The notes beneath the pieces are model-generated. The model ran no database searches, was not told the origin of the DNA, and saw only the letters and a program-made list of their open reading frames with translations. 35,219 nucleotides of DNA from an uncultured Lachnospiraceae bacterium (GTDB lineage Bacteria > Bacillota > Clostridia > Lachnospirales > Lachnospiraceae), in contig CAMVCQ010000012.1 of the NCBI GenBank assembly GCA_947166015.1, forward strand, positions 1 to 35,219. The letters are read 5' to 3'. Each line of letters begins with the position of its first letter. The stretch's first letter is position 1. Shown here one piece after another: positions 15,299 through 22,894 of this stretch. A program made the translations under genes and the position numbers.

Positions 15299-16690
15299 AT
15301 GCTTCATTTATTTAAAAACAACGGATACAACATCGTGTTGGATGTCAACTCGTCATCCGTTCACGTTGTGGATGATATAGTTTATGATGTACTAACAGAG
15401 CTCGAGGAGGACTCAGCTGACAGATACAGGGAAGAGGAGTTTGTCCGCATATCCGAAAAAGTAAGCGCCGCTCATCCCGAGGAAAAGCTTGAAGAAAAAG
15501 ACTTTCGGGAGATTTTTGATGCGATACAGGGGCTTGAGGAGAACGGAACACTGTACACCGATGACGATTTCAAGGACGGAGTTTTGGATTTCAAAAAGCG
15601 TCAGACTGTGGTCAAAGCACTGTGCCTGCATATAGCTCACGCCTGCAATCTCAGGTGTGCATACTGCTTTGCCGGTGAAGGAGAGTATCACGGTGACAGG
15701 TCGCTGATGAGTTTTGAGGTCGGCAAAAAAGCCCTTGATTTCCTGGTTGCGAATTCCGGAAGCAGGAGAAACCTCGAGGTTGACTTTTTCGGCGGTGAGC
15801 CGCTTTTGAACTTCGAAGTAGTCAAGCAGCTCGTCGCATACGGCAGAGAGCTTGAGAGTTCACACGACAAGCATTTCAGATTTACGCTCACTACAAATGG
15901 TGTGCTTATAGATGATGATGTTATAGAGTTTGTCAATCGTGAGATGGATAATGTCGTCCTCAGTATAGACGGAAGAAAAGAGATCCACGACAAGATGCGT
16001 CCTTATCACGACGGGCGCGGCTCGTACGATGACATCATAGAAAAATTCAAAAAAGTTGCTGAGTCAAGAGACCAGCAGAGGTACTATGTCAGAGGGACAT
16101 TTACTCACTACAATACTGATTTTGTAAAGGATGTTTTAAGCCTGGCCGATGAGGGATTTGAGCAGATATCGGTAGAGCCGGTGGTCGCTGATCCCAAAGA
16201 GCCTTATGCGATAACAGATGAGGATATACCGGTTATCTGCGAGGGCTACGATGAGCTTGCAAAGGAAATGCTGAAAAGAAAAAAAGAGGGCAGGGGCTTT
16301 ACATTTTTCCACTATATGCTCGATCTTTCGGGCGGCCCATGCGTCTACAAAAGGCTTTCGGGTTGCGGTTCCGGGACGGAGTACCTGTCGGTGACACCTT
16401 GGGGTGATCTCTATCCCTGCCATCAGTTTGTGGGCGAGGAAAAATTCTGCATAGGAAATGTCGACGAAGGCATCAAAAACACAGAGCTTGTAGACGAGTT
16501 CAAGCTCTGCAACGTTTATGCGAAGCCCGAGTGCAGAGATTGCTTTGCCAGGTTTTTCTGCAGCGGGGGATGCGCAGCAAACGCTTATCACGCGCATGGA
16601 AGCATACTCAAGCCCTACGAAACAGGATGTAAGCTTCAGCGCAAAAGAGTCGAGTGCGCGATCATGCTTCAGGTGGCCGAGGCTGAGTGA
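15299..16690 (+). CDS. scfB: SCIFF radical-SAM maturase with SPASM domain
   Basis: This 463-aa enzyme installs thioether cross-links in the SCIFF peptide. The radical-SAM cluster motif is C116-x3-C120-x2-C123 (HACNLRCAYCFAG). An N-terminal region of about 100 residues fits the peptide-recognition domain of such enzymes. The C-terminal SPASM region has many cysteines for two further iron-sulfur clusters (CVYKRLSGCGSG, YPCHQF, CRDCFARFFCSGGC). FFGGEPLL and TTNGVLI are also typical. AAAGG lies 6 nt before the ATG at 15299. The iron-sulfur assembly genes at 32-35 kb could supply its clusters, although that is general housekeeping. Confidence 0.96.
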   Translation: MLHLFKNNGYNIVLDVNSSSVHVVDDIVYDVLTELEEDSADRYREEEFVRISEKVSAAHPEEKLEEKDFREIFDAIQGLEENGTLYTDDDFKDGVLDFKKRQTVVKALCLHIAHACNLRCAYCFAGEGEYHGDRSLMSFEVGKKALDFLVANSGSRRNLEVDFFGGEPLLNFEVVKQLVAYGRELESSHDKHFRFTLTTNGVLIDDDVIEFVNREMDNVVLSIDGRKEIHDKMRPYHDGRGSYDDIIEKFKKVAESRDQQRYYVRGTFTHYNTDFVKDVLSLADEGFEQISVEPVVADPKEPYAITDEDIPVICEGYDELAKEMLKRKKEGRGFTFFHYMLDLSGGPCVYKRLSGCGSGTEYLSVTPWGDLYPCHQFVGEEKFCIGNVDEGIKNTELVDEFKLCNVYAKPECRDCFARFFCSGGCAANAYHAHGSILKPYETGCKLQRKRVECAIMLQVAEAE

Positions 16691-16692
16691 GG

Positions 16693-16731
16693 TTATTTTT
16701 CAGGAAAATGCAATTTTTTCTTGAAAAATAA
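16693..16731 (+). terminator. AT-rich 16-bp hairpin overlapping the mbl promoter
   Basis: The arms 16693-16708 and 16716-16731 pair over 16 bp with one wobble, around a 7-nt loop, 2 nt after the scfB stop. The right arm contains the -35 hexamer of the mbl promoter. No T-run follows the right arm, so termination efficiency is uncertain. Confidence 0.55.
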
Positions 16732-16749
16732 GTCCATAGTATGTATAAT
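16721..16749 (+). promoter_or_regulatory. Sigma-A promoter of mbl
   Basis: TTGAAA (16721-16726) and TATAAT (16744-16749) are 17 nt apart, 57 nt before the mbl start codon. The -35 is inside the hairpin that closes scfB. Confidence 0.75.
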
Positions 16750-16805
16750 TAGCTTTGATATATAAATATAAGAAGAAGATAGAGAATGAAAGGAGCATAA
16801 AAGCA

Positions 16806-17816
16806 ATGGCTTTTGATATAGGTATAGATCTTGGAACAGCCAGTATTTTGGTATATCTCAACGGAAAAGGAGTAGTGCTCAAGGAGCCGAGTGTCGTCGC
16901 TTTTGACCGTGACACAAACAGGATCAAAGCGATCGGAGAGGAAGCAAGACAGATGCTCGGGCGTACTCCCGGAAATATCGTAGCTGTCAGACCGCTCAGA
17001 CAGGGCGTCATCTCGGATTACACGGTTACGGAAAAAATGCTCAAATACTTCATCCAGAAATCAGTCGGAAGACAGAGATTCCGCAAACCTCTCATCAGTA
17101 TCTGCGTACCTTCGCAGGTTACCGAGGTCGAGAGAAAAGCGGTTGAGGATGCGGCATTTCAGGCGGGCGCCAGAGATGTAAAGATCATAGAGGAGCCGAT
17201 CGCGGCGGCTATAGGAGCAGGGATTGACATTTCCAGACCTTGCGGAAACATGATAGTTGATATCGGTGGTGGAACGACAGATGTTGCGGTTATCTCGCTT
17301 GGAGGAACCGTTGTAAGCGCATCCATCAAAACTGCCGGTGATGATTTTGACGACGCTATCGTCAGATATATGAGAAAAAAACACAATCTTTTGATCGGTG
17401 AGAGAACAGCCGAGGATATCAAGATCAAGATCGGTTCGGCGTTCCCGAGACCGGAAAGCGTATCTGTGGATGTCAGAGGTAGAAACCTCGTCACAGGACT
17501 TCCAAAGACTATCACAGTCACATCGGAGGAGACTGAGGAAGCTCTTCGCGAGAAAACTTCACAGATCGTAGAGGCGGTACACAGCGTTCTCGAAAAAACT
17601 CCGCCGGAGCTTGCAGCCGATATAGCAGACAGAGGTATCGTCCTCACCGGAGGCGGAAGCCTTCTCTACGGACTTGAAGAGCTCATAGAATCAAAAACAG
17701 GTATCACCACAATGACTGCCGAGGATCCGATGACAGCTGTTGCCATAGGCACGGGACGATATGTCGAATTCTTGAGCGGCAACACATCGAGCCTGGTATC
17801 GGATTATTCAGAATAA
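16806..17816 (+). CDS. mbl: MreB/Mbl rod-shape-determining actin homologue
   Basis: This 336-aa actin-like ATPase forms membrane-associated filaments that guide lateral cell-wall synthesis. Nucleotide-binding motifs are present: GIDLGTASILVYL, EEPIAAAIGAG, VDIGGGTTDVAVISLGG and LTGGGSLLYGLEE. The length fits. The ATG at 16806 has AAAGGAG 10 nt upstream; the longer frame to 16755 has no site. There are no mreC or mreD neighbours, and two FlgG-family genes follow, which matches the mbl-flhO-flhP order of B. subtilis. I therefore favour mbl over mreB. It has its own promoter and a terminator directly after it. Confidence 0.92.
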   Translation: MAFDIGIDLGTASILVYLNGKGVVLKEPSVVAFDRDTNRIKAIGEEARQMLGRTPGNIVAVRPLRQGVISDYTVTEKMLKYFIQKSVGRQRFRKPLISICVPSQVTEVERKAVEDAAFQAGARDVKIIEEPIAAAIGAGIDISRPCGNMIVDIGGGTTDVAVISLGGTVVSASIKTAGDDFDDAIVRYMRKKHNLLIGERTAEDIKIKIGSAFPRPESVSVDVRGRNLVTGLPKTITVTSEETEEALREKTSQIVEAVHSVLEKTPPELAADIADRGIVLTGGGSLLYGLEELIESKTGITTMTAEDPMTAVAIGTGRYVEFLSGNTSSLVSDYSE

Positions 17817-17824
17817 GTTTTTTT

Positions 17825-17855
17825 CAGGGAGGGGTTAATTATATGCTCCTCCCTG
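17825..17855 (+). terminator. Hairpin terminator after mbl
   Basis: CAGGGAGG (17825-17832) and CCTCCCTG (17848-17855) form a perfect 8-bp stem, 8 nt after the stop. The T-tract beyond it is weak (TCGATATATTTG). Confidence 0.6.
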
Positions 17856-17881
17856 TCGATATATTTGTATGAAGTGGCTAA

Positions 17882-17890
17882 TGCTATAAT
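17882..17890 (+). promoter_or_regulatory. Extended -10 promoter for the flagellar genes
   Basis: TGC-TATAAT (17882-17890) is a consensus extended -10 element. No good -35 lies 16-18 nt upstream, which extended -10 promoters tolerate. Transcription from here would give a leader of about 220 nt before flgF. Confidence 0.6.
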
Positions 17891-17909
17891 CTGATTATTT
17901 TTATAAGAC

Positions 17910-18080
17910 GCGAGATAAGAACAGACCATGCATATGTATCTCGCAATCTTGATCGAAGTTAGCAGTTGGTAAAGGGAGGATTAGTGTGAAAAATCGCATT
18001 GATATGCCGATTTTTCACACGGTTATTTGCATCGAGCACAAATAACCTTTGATCCGACATGCGTGCTTCAAGCACGCATG
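17910..18080 (+). other. Leader of flgF with four consecutive perfect hairpins
   Basis: The 301-nt gap between mbl and flgF holds, after the terminator and promoter, four perfect inverted repeats: GCGAGATA/TATCTCGC (17910-17917, 17937-17944); a 13-bp repeat GTGTGAAAAATCG/CGATTTTTCACAC (17984-17996, 18008-18020); GGTTATTTG/CAAATAACC (18021-18029, 18039-18047), directly abutting the previous one; and CATGCGTGCTT/AAGCACGCATG (18058-18068, 18070-18080). None has a T-run. A leader ORF overlaps the second and third. It does not match the c-di-GMP riboswitch core I looked for. Confidence 0.75.
17986..18045 (+). CDS. Candidate 19-residue leader peptide upstream of flgF
   Basis: A strong ribosome-binding site, AAAGGGAGG (17971-17979), lies 140 nt before flgF and cannot serve it. 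Six nt after it, a GTG at 17986 opens a 19-codon frame (MKNRIDMPIFHTVICIEHK if initiated with Met) ending in TAA at 18043-18045. The frame spans most of two perfect hairpins, so ribosome movement would melt them. This is the usual arrangement for translation-dependent leader control, although no runs of a regulatory amino acid are present. It may also be a chance frame. Confidence 0.45.
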   Translation: MKNRIDMPIFHTVICIEHK

Positions 18081-18117
18081 CGGTGACTCGCACAAGTGCT
18101 CGTCATGGAGGATTTAT

Positions 18118-18894
18118 ATGTTACGAGGCCTTTATACTGCTTGGACAGGGATGGTCAATGAGCAGAAGAGAATGGATGTGTTGTCAAACAACATGGCCAA
18201 CTCGACCACCGTGGGGTTTAAGCTTGATAAGTCTACATCTCAAGCGTTTGACCAGGTACTCGGTATCAAGATCAGGGATGGATCTGAAGCGTATCACAAT
18301 CAGGCGATCGGACACTTAAGTTTGGGTGTCAAGATCGGCGAGACATACACCGACCATGCACAGGGCTCTATCCGTGGCACGGGCGGCACATATGACTGCG
18401 CTCTCAGCGGTTCGGGATTTTTCACGATCAAAGTAACCACTGCGAACGGAGAGGAAAAAACCCGTTACACTCGTGACGGGCGCTTTACGTTGACCAAAGA
18501 AGGACATCTGGTGGACGCGGACGGAAACGCGGTTATGGGAAAAAACGGTGACATATATATACCTACGGATTCAAAAAGTGTCACGATTTCACCGCAGGGA
18601 CTTATCACCGCGGACGGAGAGGTTATAGATTCACTTCAGATAACTGATTTTGAGGATTACAGATATCTGAAAAAATACGGCAATACAATGTTTGAGCCTG
18701 TGGAGGGAGCGACCGAGTTCGACGGCAACGCACAGGTGATACAGGGATATACCGAACAGTCCAATGTAAATGTTGTAAAAGAAATGGTTGATATGATCAC
18801 CGTTACAAGAGCCTATGAGGCAAACCAAAAGGTCATCAGATCATACGATACCATGATCCAGGCTGCAGCAAATGATATCGGACGAGTTCAATAA
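18118..18894 (+). CDS. flgF: Flagellar basal-body rod protein, FlgF/FlhO type
   Basis: This 258-aa member of the FlgG family of axial proteins is exported through the flagellar type III apparatus to build the rod. The N-terminal heptad region (MLRGLYTAWTGM, LSNNMANSTTVGFK) and the C-terminal helix (SNVNVVKEMVDMITVTRAYEANQK) are the paired ends that form the coiled core. The ATG at 18118 has GGAGG (18107-18111) 6 nt upstream; an in-frame TTG extension to 18049 runs through a hairpin and has no site. It is followed after 60 nt by a second family member. Expression is probably shaped by the long structured leader. FlgF versus FlhO naming follows gene order. Confidence 0.9.
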   Translation: MLRGLYTAWTGMVNEQKRMDVLSNNMANSTTVGFKLDKSTSQAFDQVLGIKIRDGSEAYHNQAIGHLSLGVKIGETYTDHAQGSIRGTGGTYDCALSGSGFFTIKVTTANGEEKTRYTRDGRFTLTKEGHLVDADGNAVMGKNGDIYIPTDSKSVTISPQGLITADGEVIDSLQITDFEDYRYLKKYGNTMFEPVEGATEFDGNAQVIQGYTEQSNVNVVKEMVDMITVTRAYEANQKVIRSYDTMIQAAANDIGRVQ

Positions 18895-18954
18895 GTTTAA
18901 GGTTACGTGCGGAGCATTTTTGATACTTTGCATACGAAAGAGAGGTAAAGGCCT

Positions 18955-19767
18955 ATGATGAGATCACTTTGGACCGCAGCGAGCGGAATGATCGGACAGC
19001 AGACAAGTCTTGATGTGGTTGCAAACAACTTGTCAAACATAAACACTACGGGATACAAAACACAACAGACCAATTTCAAATCCCTTATATATCAAAATCT
19101 CCAGAGAAAGTCAACGACTCCGACCGGAGAGCCTAAGCCTGTGGGAGCGCAGGTAGGACTCGGAGTTCGTGTGGGCGCCATATCATCTGACTTCAGACAA
19201 GGCGCGTTCGGAGAGTCTCACGGACAGTTTGATTTCGCTATACAGGGCGAAGGATTTTTCAGGGTTCAGATGACGGACGGGACTATAGGATATACCAGAA
19301 ACGGACATTTTGTAATGGCTGTTGACAATGACGGCGGTACAACGCTTACTGACAGTGACGGAAATCCTGTTCTTGACTCGGCCGGAAACCATATCCACCT
19401 GGAGGAGGGCTACAGAACAGACCTTGTGCAGATCGATATGGATGGACAGCTCACTTATGTAAATGACGAAGGAAACAGATACAATCTCGGGATCCAGGTA
19501 GGACTCTCGACATTCCCGAACCCGGGCGGACTTGAAAAAATAGCCGGTTCGAACTACGCTGAGACCGATGCATCAGGAGAGCCGACCACATACACTCCGT
19601 ATGCGCTCGGATCAAAGATCAAATCGGGATACCTCGAGATGTCCAATGTAAATGCCGCTGACGAGATGGTAAATATGATCATCACACAGCGTGCCTATGA
19701 AATGAACGCCAAAGCAATCACGGCATCCGATGAGATGCTCCAGCAAGCGAACAACTTGAGATCATAG
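18955..19767 (+). CDS. flgG: Flagellar basal-body rod protein, FlgG/FlhP type
   Basis: This 270-aa protein, MMRSLWTAASGM with NNLSNINTTGYK and a C-terminal SNVNAADEMVNMIITQRAYEMN, is a standard distal-rod or hook-like axial protein. The middle domain contains GEGFFRVQMTDGTIGYTRNGHF, the FlgG-family core. AGAGG at 18941-18945 supports the ATG at 18955; the next ATG at 18958 is also possible. It lies in the same transcript direction as flgF, 60 nt downstream, with no terminator between. The gap to the next gene is 278 nt and rich in inverted repeats, which is unusual inside a flagellar operon. Confidence 0.93.
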   Translation: MMRSLWTAASGMIGQQTSLDVVANNLSNINTTGYKTQQTNFKSLIYQNLQRKSTTPTGEPKPVGAQVGLGVRVGAISSDFRQGAFGESHGQFDFAIQGEGFFRVQMTDGTIGYTRNGHFVMAVDNDGGTTLTDSDGNPVLDSAGNHIHLEEGYRTDLVQIDMDGQLTYVNDEGNRYNLGIQVGLSTFPNPGGLEKIAGSNYAETDASGEPTTYTPYALGSKIKSGYLEMSNVNAADEMVNMIITQRAYEMNAKAITASDEMLQQANNLRS

Positions 19768-19772
19768 TCACC

Positions 19773-20019
19773 ATTCACGGCTACAGACGAAGCTTAATCG
19801 TGATGAAAGTTCACTTTCAATCACGATCAAGCTTTGGATGTAGGCTGAAAGCCGTTACTTCCCATTATGAGGAAAGTGTGTGCGTAGCACACGGTAGAGC
19901 ACCGGGTGCACATATGCATCAAGCTTGCTTGGATGCATATGTGTGCACGAGTGCGGACTTTCCGAATGAGTGGGAAGTAGCCGTGAATGCATTCACGGTG
20001 AGCGGAAACACCGTGAATG
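19773..20019 (+). other. Dense multi-branch inverted-repeat region between flgG and the rod-binding gene
   Basis: An outer 12-bp stem, ATTCACGGCTAC (19773-19784) with GTAGCCGTGAAT (19977-19988), closes the region. Inside are a long hairpin (19790-19834; AAGCTT, ATCGTGAT and GAAAGT arms, about 20 bp), GGCT/AGCC (19843-19853), a stem of ACTTCCCA (19857-19864) with TGGGAAGT (19971-19978) continued by GGAAAGT/ACTTTCC (19871-19877, 19957-19963), and two branches: GTGTGC/GCACAC (19878-19892) and CACATATGCATC/GATGCATATGTG (19909-19920, 19932-19943). An 11-bp hairpin follows at 19990-20019, 12 nt before the next ribosome-binding site. The outer stem and the ACTTCCCA stem compete for two bases. This is either a structured RNA domain or a palindromic insertion. 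Confidence 0.75.
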
Positions 20020-20045
20020 ATTATTGAATAGAAAGGAGCCCCACT

Positions 20046-20570
20046 ATGGCAGTAACACTTGATCCAAATATATCCATGAACTCCACATCAAATGTTTACG
20101 CGGATGCCTCCGTGGCTGCCGCAGACAAGCTCTCTGCACAGATCCAGAGTGCAACATCGGATGACGACACACTCCAGGCATGCAAAGATTTTGAGAGTTA
20201 TATGCTTGAGCAGATATACAAAAACATGGAAAAAACAACCAAGATTTTTTCCGATGATGAAGAGGATGGAGACTCCACATCAAAGATGTACCTTGAGAAT
20301 TTCAAGGACAATTATTATCAGGATCTGATGAAAAAAATGATGTCTGCCGGACAGGGAGTAGGTATCGCGGAGCAGCTTTACCAGAGCATAACAAATCAAA
20401 AGCTCGGGATAAGCGCTGATACAACGACAGCTGAGCAGGCGCAGGCATTAAGTGATGCCGTAAAAGAAGCAAAACAATCATCAGAAGCTACACCGCAGCA
20501 GACTGCGGAGGAACTCGTTGGTGCAGCGGGGGTGGCAGCGGCTTCGACTATCGCCGCATCGACGATGTAA
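20046..20570 (+). CDS. flgJ: Flagellar rod-binding (FlgJ N-terminal type) protein
   Basis: This 174-aa protein contains the rod-binding domain: CKDFESYMLEQIYKNMEKT, then YLENFKDNYYQDLMKKMMSAGQGVGIAEQLYQSI (residues about 50-115). In FlgJ this domain caps or scaffolds the growing rod. The muramidase domain of proteobacterial FlgJ is absent, as in many Firmicutes, and the C-terminus is a low-complexity alanine-rich tail. AAAGGAG at 20032-20038 precedes the ATG at 20046. It ends 12 nt before recD2. The gene symbol is by domain and context; the family is divergent. Confidence 0.8.
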   Translation: MAVTLDPNISMNSTSNVYADASVAAADKLSAQIQSATSDDDTLQACKDFESYMLEQIYKNMEKTTKIFSDDEEDGDSTSKMYLENFKDNYYQDLMKKMMSAGQGVGIAEQLYQSITNQKLGISADTTTAEQAQALSDAVKEAKQSSEATPQQTAEELVGAAGVAAASTIAASTM

Positions 20571-20582
20571 ATGAGGAAATAA

Positions 20583-22796
20583 ATGGTAGAACTCAAAGGA
20601 TATGTAAATCATATAGTGTTTAGAAATGACGAGAACGGTTATACCGTTCTCGTTTTAGAGTGCGGTGACGACGATGATATGACCTGCGTGGGGACGTTTC
20701 CTTTTATACACGAGGGTGATTATGTAAAGGTAGTCGGAGATATCACGATCCACCCAATATATCAGGAACAATTAAAAGTCATATCCTATGAGGCAGCGGA
20801 TCCCGACAACGAGATCGCTATGCTCAAGTATCTTTCGTCGGGAGCAATAGCCGGTATCAGAGGCGGACTGGCCAAAAGAATAGTAGATAAATTCGGCGAA
20901 AAAACTTTTGAGATCATAGAAAGAGAACCGGAAAGACTCGCTGAAGTAAAAGGAATTTCAGAGAAAAAAGCAAGAGATATTTCCGCCCAATTTAATGAAA
21001 AAAATGAACTGCGCGAAGCGATTATTTTTCTGCAAAAATTCGGCATTACAAATGCACTTGCAGTAAAGATTCACAAGCAGTACAAAGACAGGTTATATGA
21101 TGTTATAAAAACAGAACCATACAGGCTTGTAAATGATATAAAAGGAGTTGGATTTCGCACTGCTGATGAGATCGCGAGAAAAGCGGGATTTGATATCAGA
21201 TCGCCCGAGCGTATAAAAGCCGGGATCATATATGTTCTCGATATGGGGGCGTCTGAAGGCTATGTATATGTGCCCGAAAAAGTATTACTCGAAAAAGCTG
21301 TCGAGGAGCTTGATGCAGACCCGGATAATGTGCTTTCTGCCATCGATGAAATGGAAGAAAAAAAGCTCATAGTAGTGAAAAAAAATGATGAAGAAAGAAG
21401 GATATATAAACCGTCATTATACTATGCGGAATGTGCCTGCGCAAGAACGTTAGTTGACCTGGATGTAACGGTTTTAAGCGATGCGGAGGATGAAAGATAT
21501 ATAAATAAACTCGAAAAAAACGTCGGGATCAAGCTCGACAAAATGCAAAAAAAAGCTGTTATTGAAGCATTACAAAAAGGGTTATTAGTCATCACCGGAG
21601 GACCGGGAACGGGAAAAACAACAACCATTAATTTGATCATAAAAGCGCTCAAGGATCAGGGGTATTCGATACTTCTTGCAGCGCCTACCGGCCGTGCTGC
21701 AAAAAGAATGAGTGAAGCCACGGGATATGAAGCGCAGACGATACACAGACTTCTTGAGTACAGCGGGATGCCGGGAGAGGATGACAGCACCGAATCAGGT
21801 AAGTGGAACAGAAATGAATTCAATCCACTTGAAACGGATGTGCTCATCATAGATGAGATGTCCATGGTTGACATTTTTCTTTTTGAGCATCTGCTAAAAG
21901 CACTTACAGTGGGGACAAGGCTGATACTTGTCGGCGACGAAAATCAGCTTCCGAGCGTCGGTCCCGGAAATGTCCTCAGAGACATCATCCACACCGGAAG
22001 GTTCAATGTAGTACGACTTGAAAAAATCTTCAGGCAGGCTGCAAAAAGCGATATAGTCATGAATGCGCACAGGATACAGGCCGGACAAAACATCCCTCTT
22101 GATAATTCCGGGGAAGACTTTTTCTGTATCAGAAGGGCTACGGCGCACGACACACTTGAGATGATGCTGTATGTGGTCGGGACGAAGCTACCTCCGTTTC
22201 TTGATTGTACGCCGCTTGACATACAGGTGCTTACGCCTATGAAAAAAGGAGAGCTTGGATCCATCCACTGCAATGAGGTGCTGCAAAAATACTTAAACCC
22301 CGCATCGCCCTCGAAGGCGGAGATCACGCACCACGAGAGCATTTTTCGCGAGGGCGACAAGGTGATGCAGATCAAAAATGATTATCAGATAAAGTACGAG
22401 ATCAAAGGTTACAACGGAGTTGTCCTCGAGGAGGGGACGGGAGTTTTCAACGGAGATCTGGGCATTATAGAGCGCATAGACAATGCTCTGCGTGAGGTCA
22501 CGGTAAAGTTTGACGACAGATATATCACATATCCCTACGCCAGCCTTGATGAGATAGAGCTTGCATACGCGATCACGGTACACAAATCCCAGGGAAGTGA
22601 GTACAAGGCCGTCGTACTTCCGCTTCTTGCGGGGCCCAGGCCGCTTATGACCAAAAATATCCTCTACACCGCTGTTACCAGAGGAAAATCACTTGTGACC
22701 ATCATCGGGAACCCCGATACGGTCCAGGGGATGATTGGAAACGAGGCTGAGAGAAGGCGGTATTCCTCGCTGCAGGAGAGGATCGAGGAGATATGA
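20583..22796 (+). CDS. recD2: RecD2-type ATP-dependent DNA helicase
   Basis: This 737-aa superfamily 1B 5'-3' helicase is of the RecD2 kind that works without RecBC in DNA repair or replication. The N-terminal 300 residues hold an OB-like start and helix-hairpin-helix segments (VKGISEKKARDI, IKGVGFRTADEIARKAG). The Walker A is GGPGTGKT at 339-346, then VLIIDEMSMVD, LVGDENQLPSVGPGNVL, the late motif YAITVHKSQGSEYKAVVLPLL and NILYTAVTRGK. It is complete. GAGG lies 6 nt before the ATG. Only 12 nt separate it from the flagellar rod-binding gene, suggesting readthrough from the flagellar transcript. Confidence 0.96.
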   Translation: MVELKGYVNHIVFRNDENGYTVLVLECGDDDDMTCVGTFPFIHEGDYVKVVGDITIHPIYQEQLKVISYEAADPDNEIAMLKYLSSGAIAGIRGGLAKRIVDKFGEKTFEIIEREPERLAEVKGISEKKARDISAQFNEKNELREAIIFLQKFGITNALAVKIHKQYKDRLYDVIKTEPYRLVNDIKGVGFRTADEIARKAGFDIRSPERIKAGIIYVLDMGASEGYVYVPEKVLLEKAVEELDADPDNVLSAIDEMEEKKLIVVKKNDEERRIYKPSLYYAECACARTLVDLDVTVLSDAEDERYINKLEKNVGIKLDKMQKKAVIEALQKGLLVITGGPGTGKTTTINLIIKALKDQGYSILLAAPTGRAAKRMSEATGYEAQTIHRLLEYSGMPGEDDSTESGKWNRNEFNPLETDVLIIDEMSMVDIFLFEHLLKALTVGTRLILVGDENQLPSVGPGNVLRDIIHTGRFNVVRLEKIFRQAAKSDIVMNAHRIQAGQNIPLDNSGEDFFCIRRATAHDTLEMMLYVVGTKLPPFLDCTPLDIQVLTPMKKGELGSIHCNEVLQKYLNPASPSKAEITHHESIFREGDKVMQIKNDYQIKYEIKGYNGVVLEEGTGVFNGDLGIIERIDNALREVTVKFDDRYITYPYASLDEIELAYAITVHKSQGSEYKAVVLPLLAGPRPLMTKNILYTAVTRGKSLVTIIGNPDTVQGMIGNEAERRRYSSLQERIEEI

Positions 22797-22825
22797 TGTC
22801 GTAGGCATTTATTTCGTTCAAGGTA

Positions 22826-22854
22826 TTGCGTAAAAATGAAAAATATGCTACAAT
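22826..22854 (+). promoter_or_regulatory. Candidate promoter of comF
   Basis: TTGCGT (22826-22831) and TACAAT (22849-22854) are 17 nt apart, with TGC directly before the -10. It lies in the 98-nt gap between recD2 and comF, 40 nt before the start codon. Confidence 0.6.
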
Positions 22855-22894
22855 ATAGTGTGGTATATGTTATTGATATCATCGGACGGAGCTT

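Noticed and set aside
17897..18117. c-di-GMP riboswitch in the flagellar leader
   Set aside because: Flagellar leaders in Clostridia often carry one, so I looked for the conserved GEMM core. The four hairpins here do not contain it and are simple perfect repeats.
18049..18117. Longer flgF start
   Set aside because: The TTG-initiated extension runs through a perfect hairpin, is cysteine- and histidine-rich unlike FlgF, and has no ribosome-binding site; the ATG at 18118 has an ideal one.
19800..20027. 75-aa open frame in the flgG downstream region
   Set aside because: It lies entirely within the inverted repeats, has no good ribosome-binding site and a composition dictated by palindromes.
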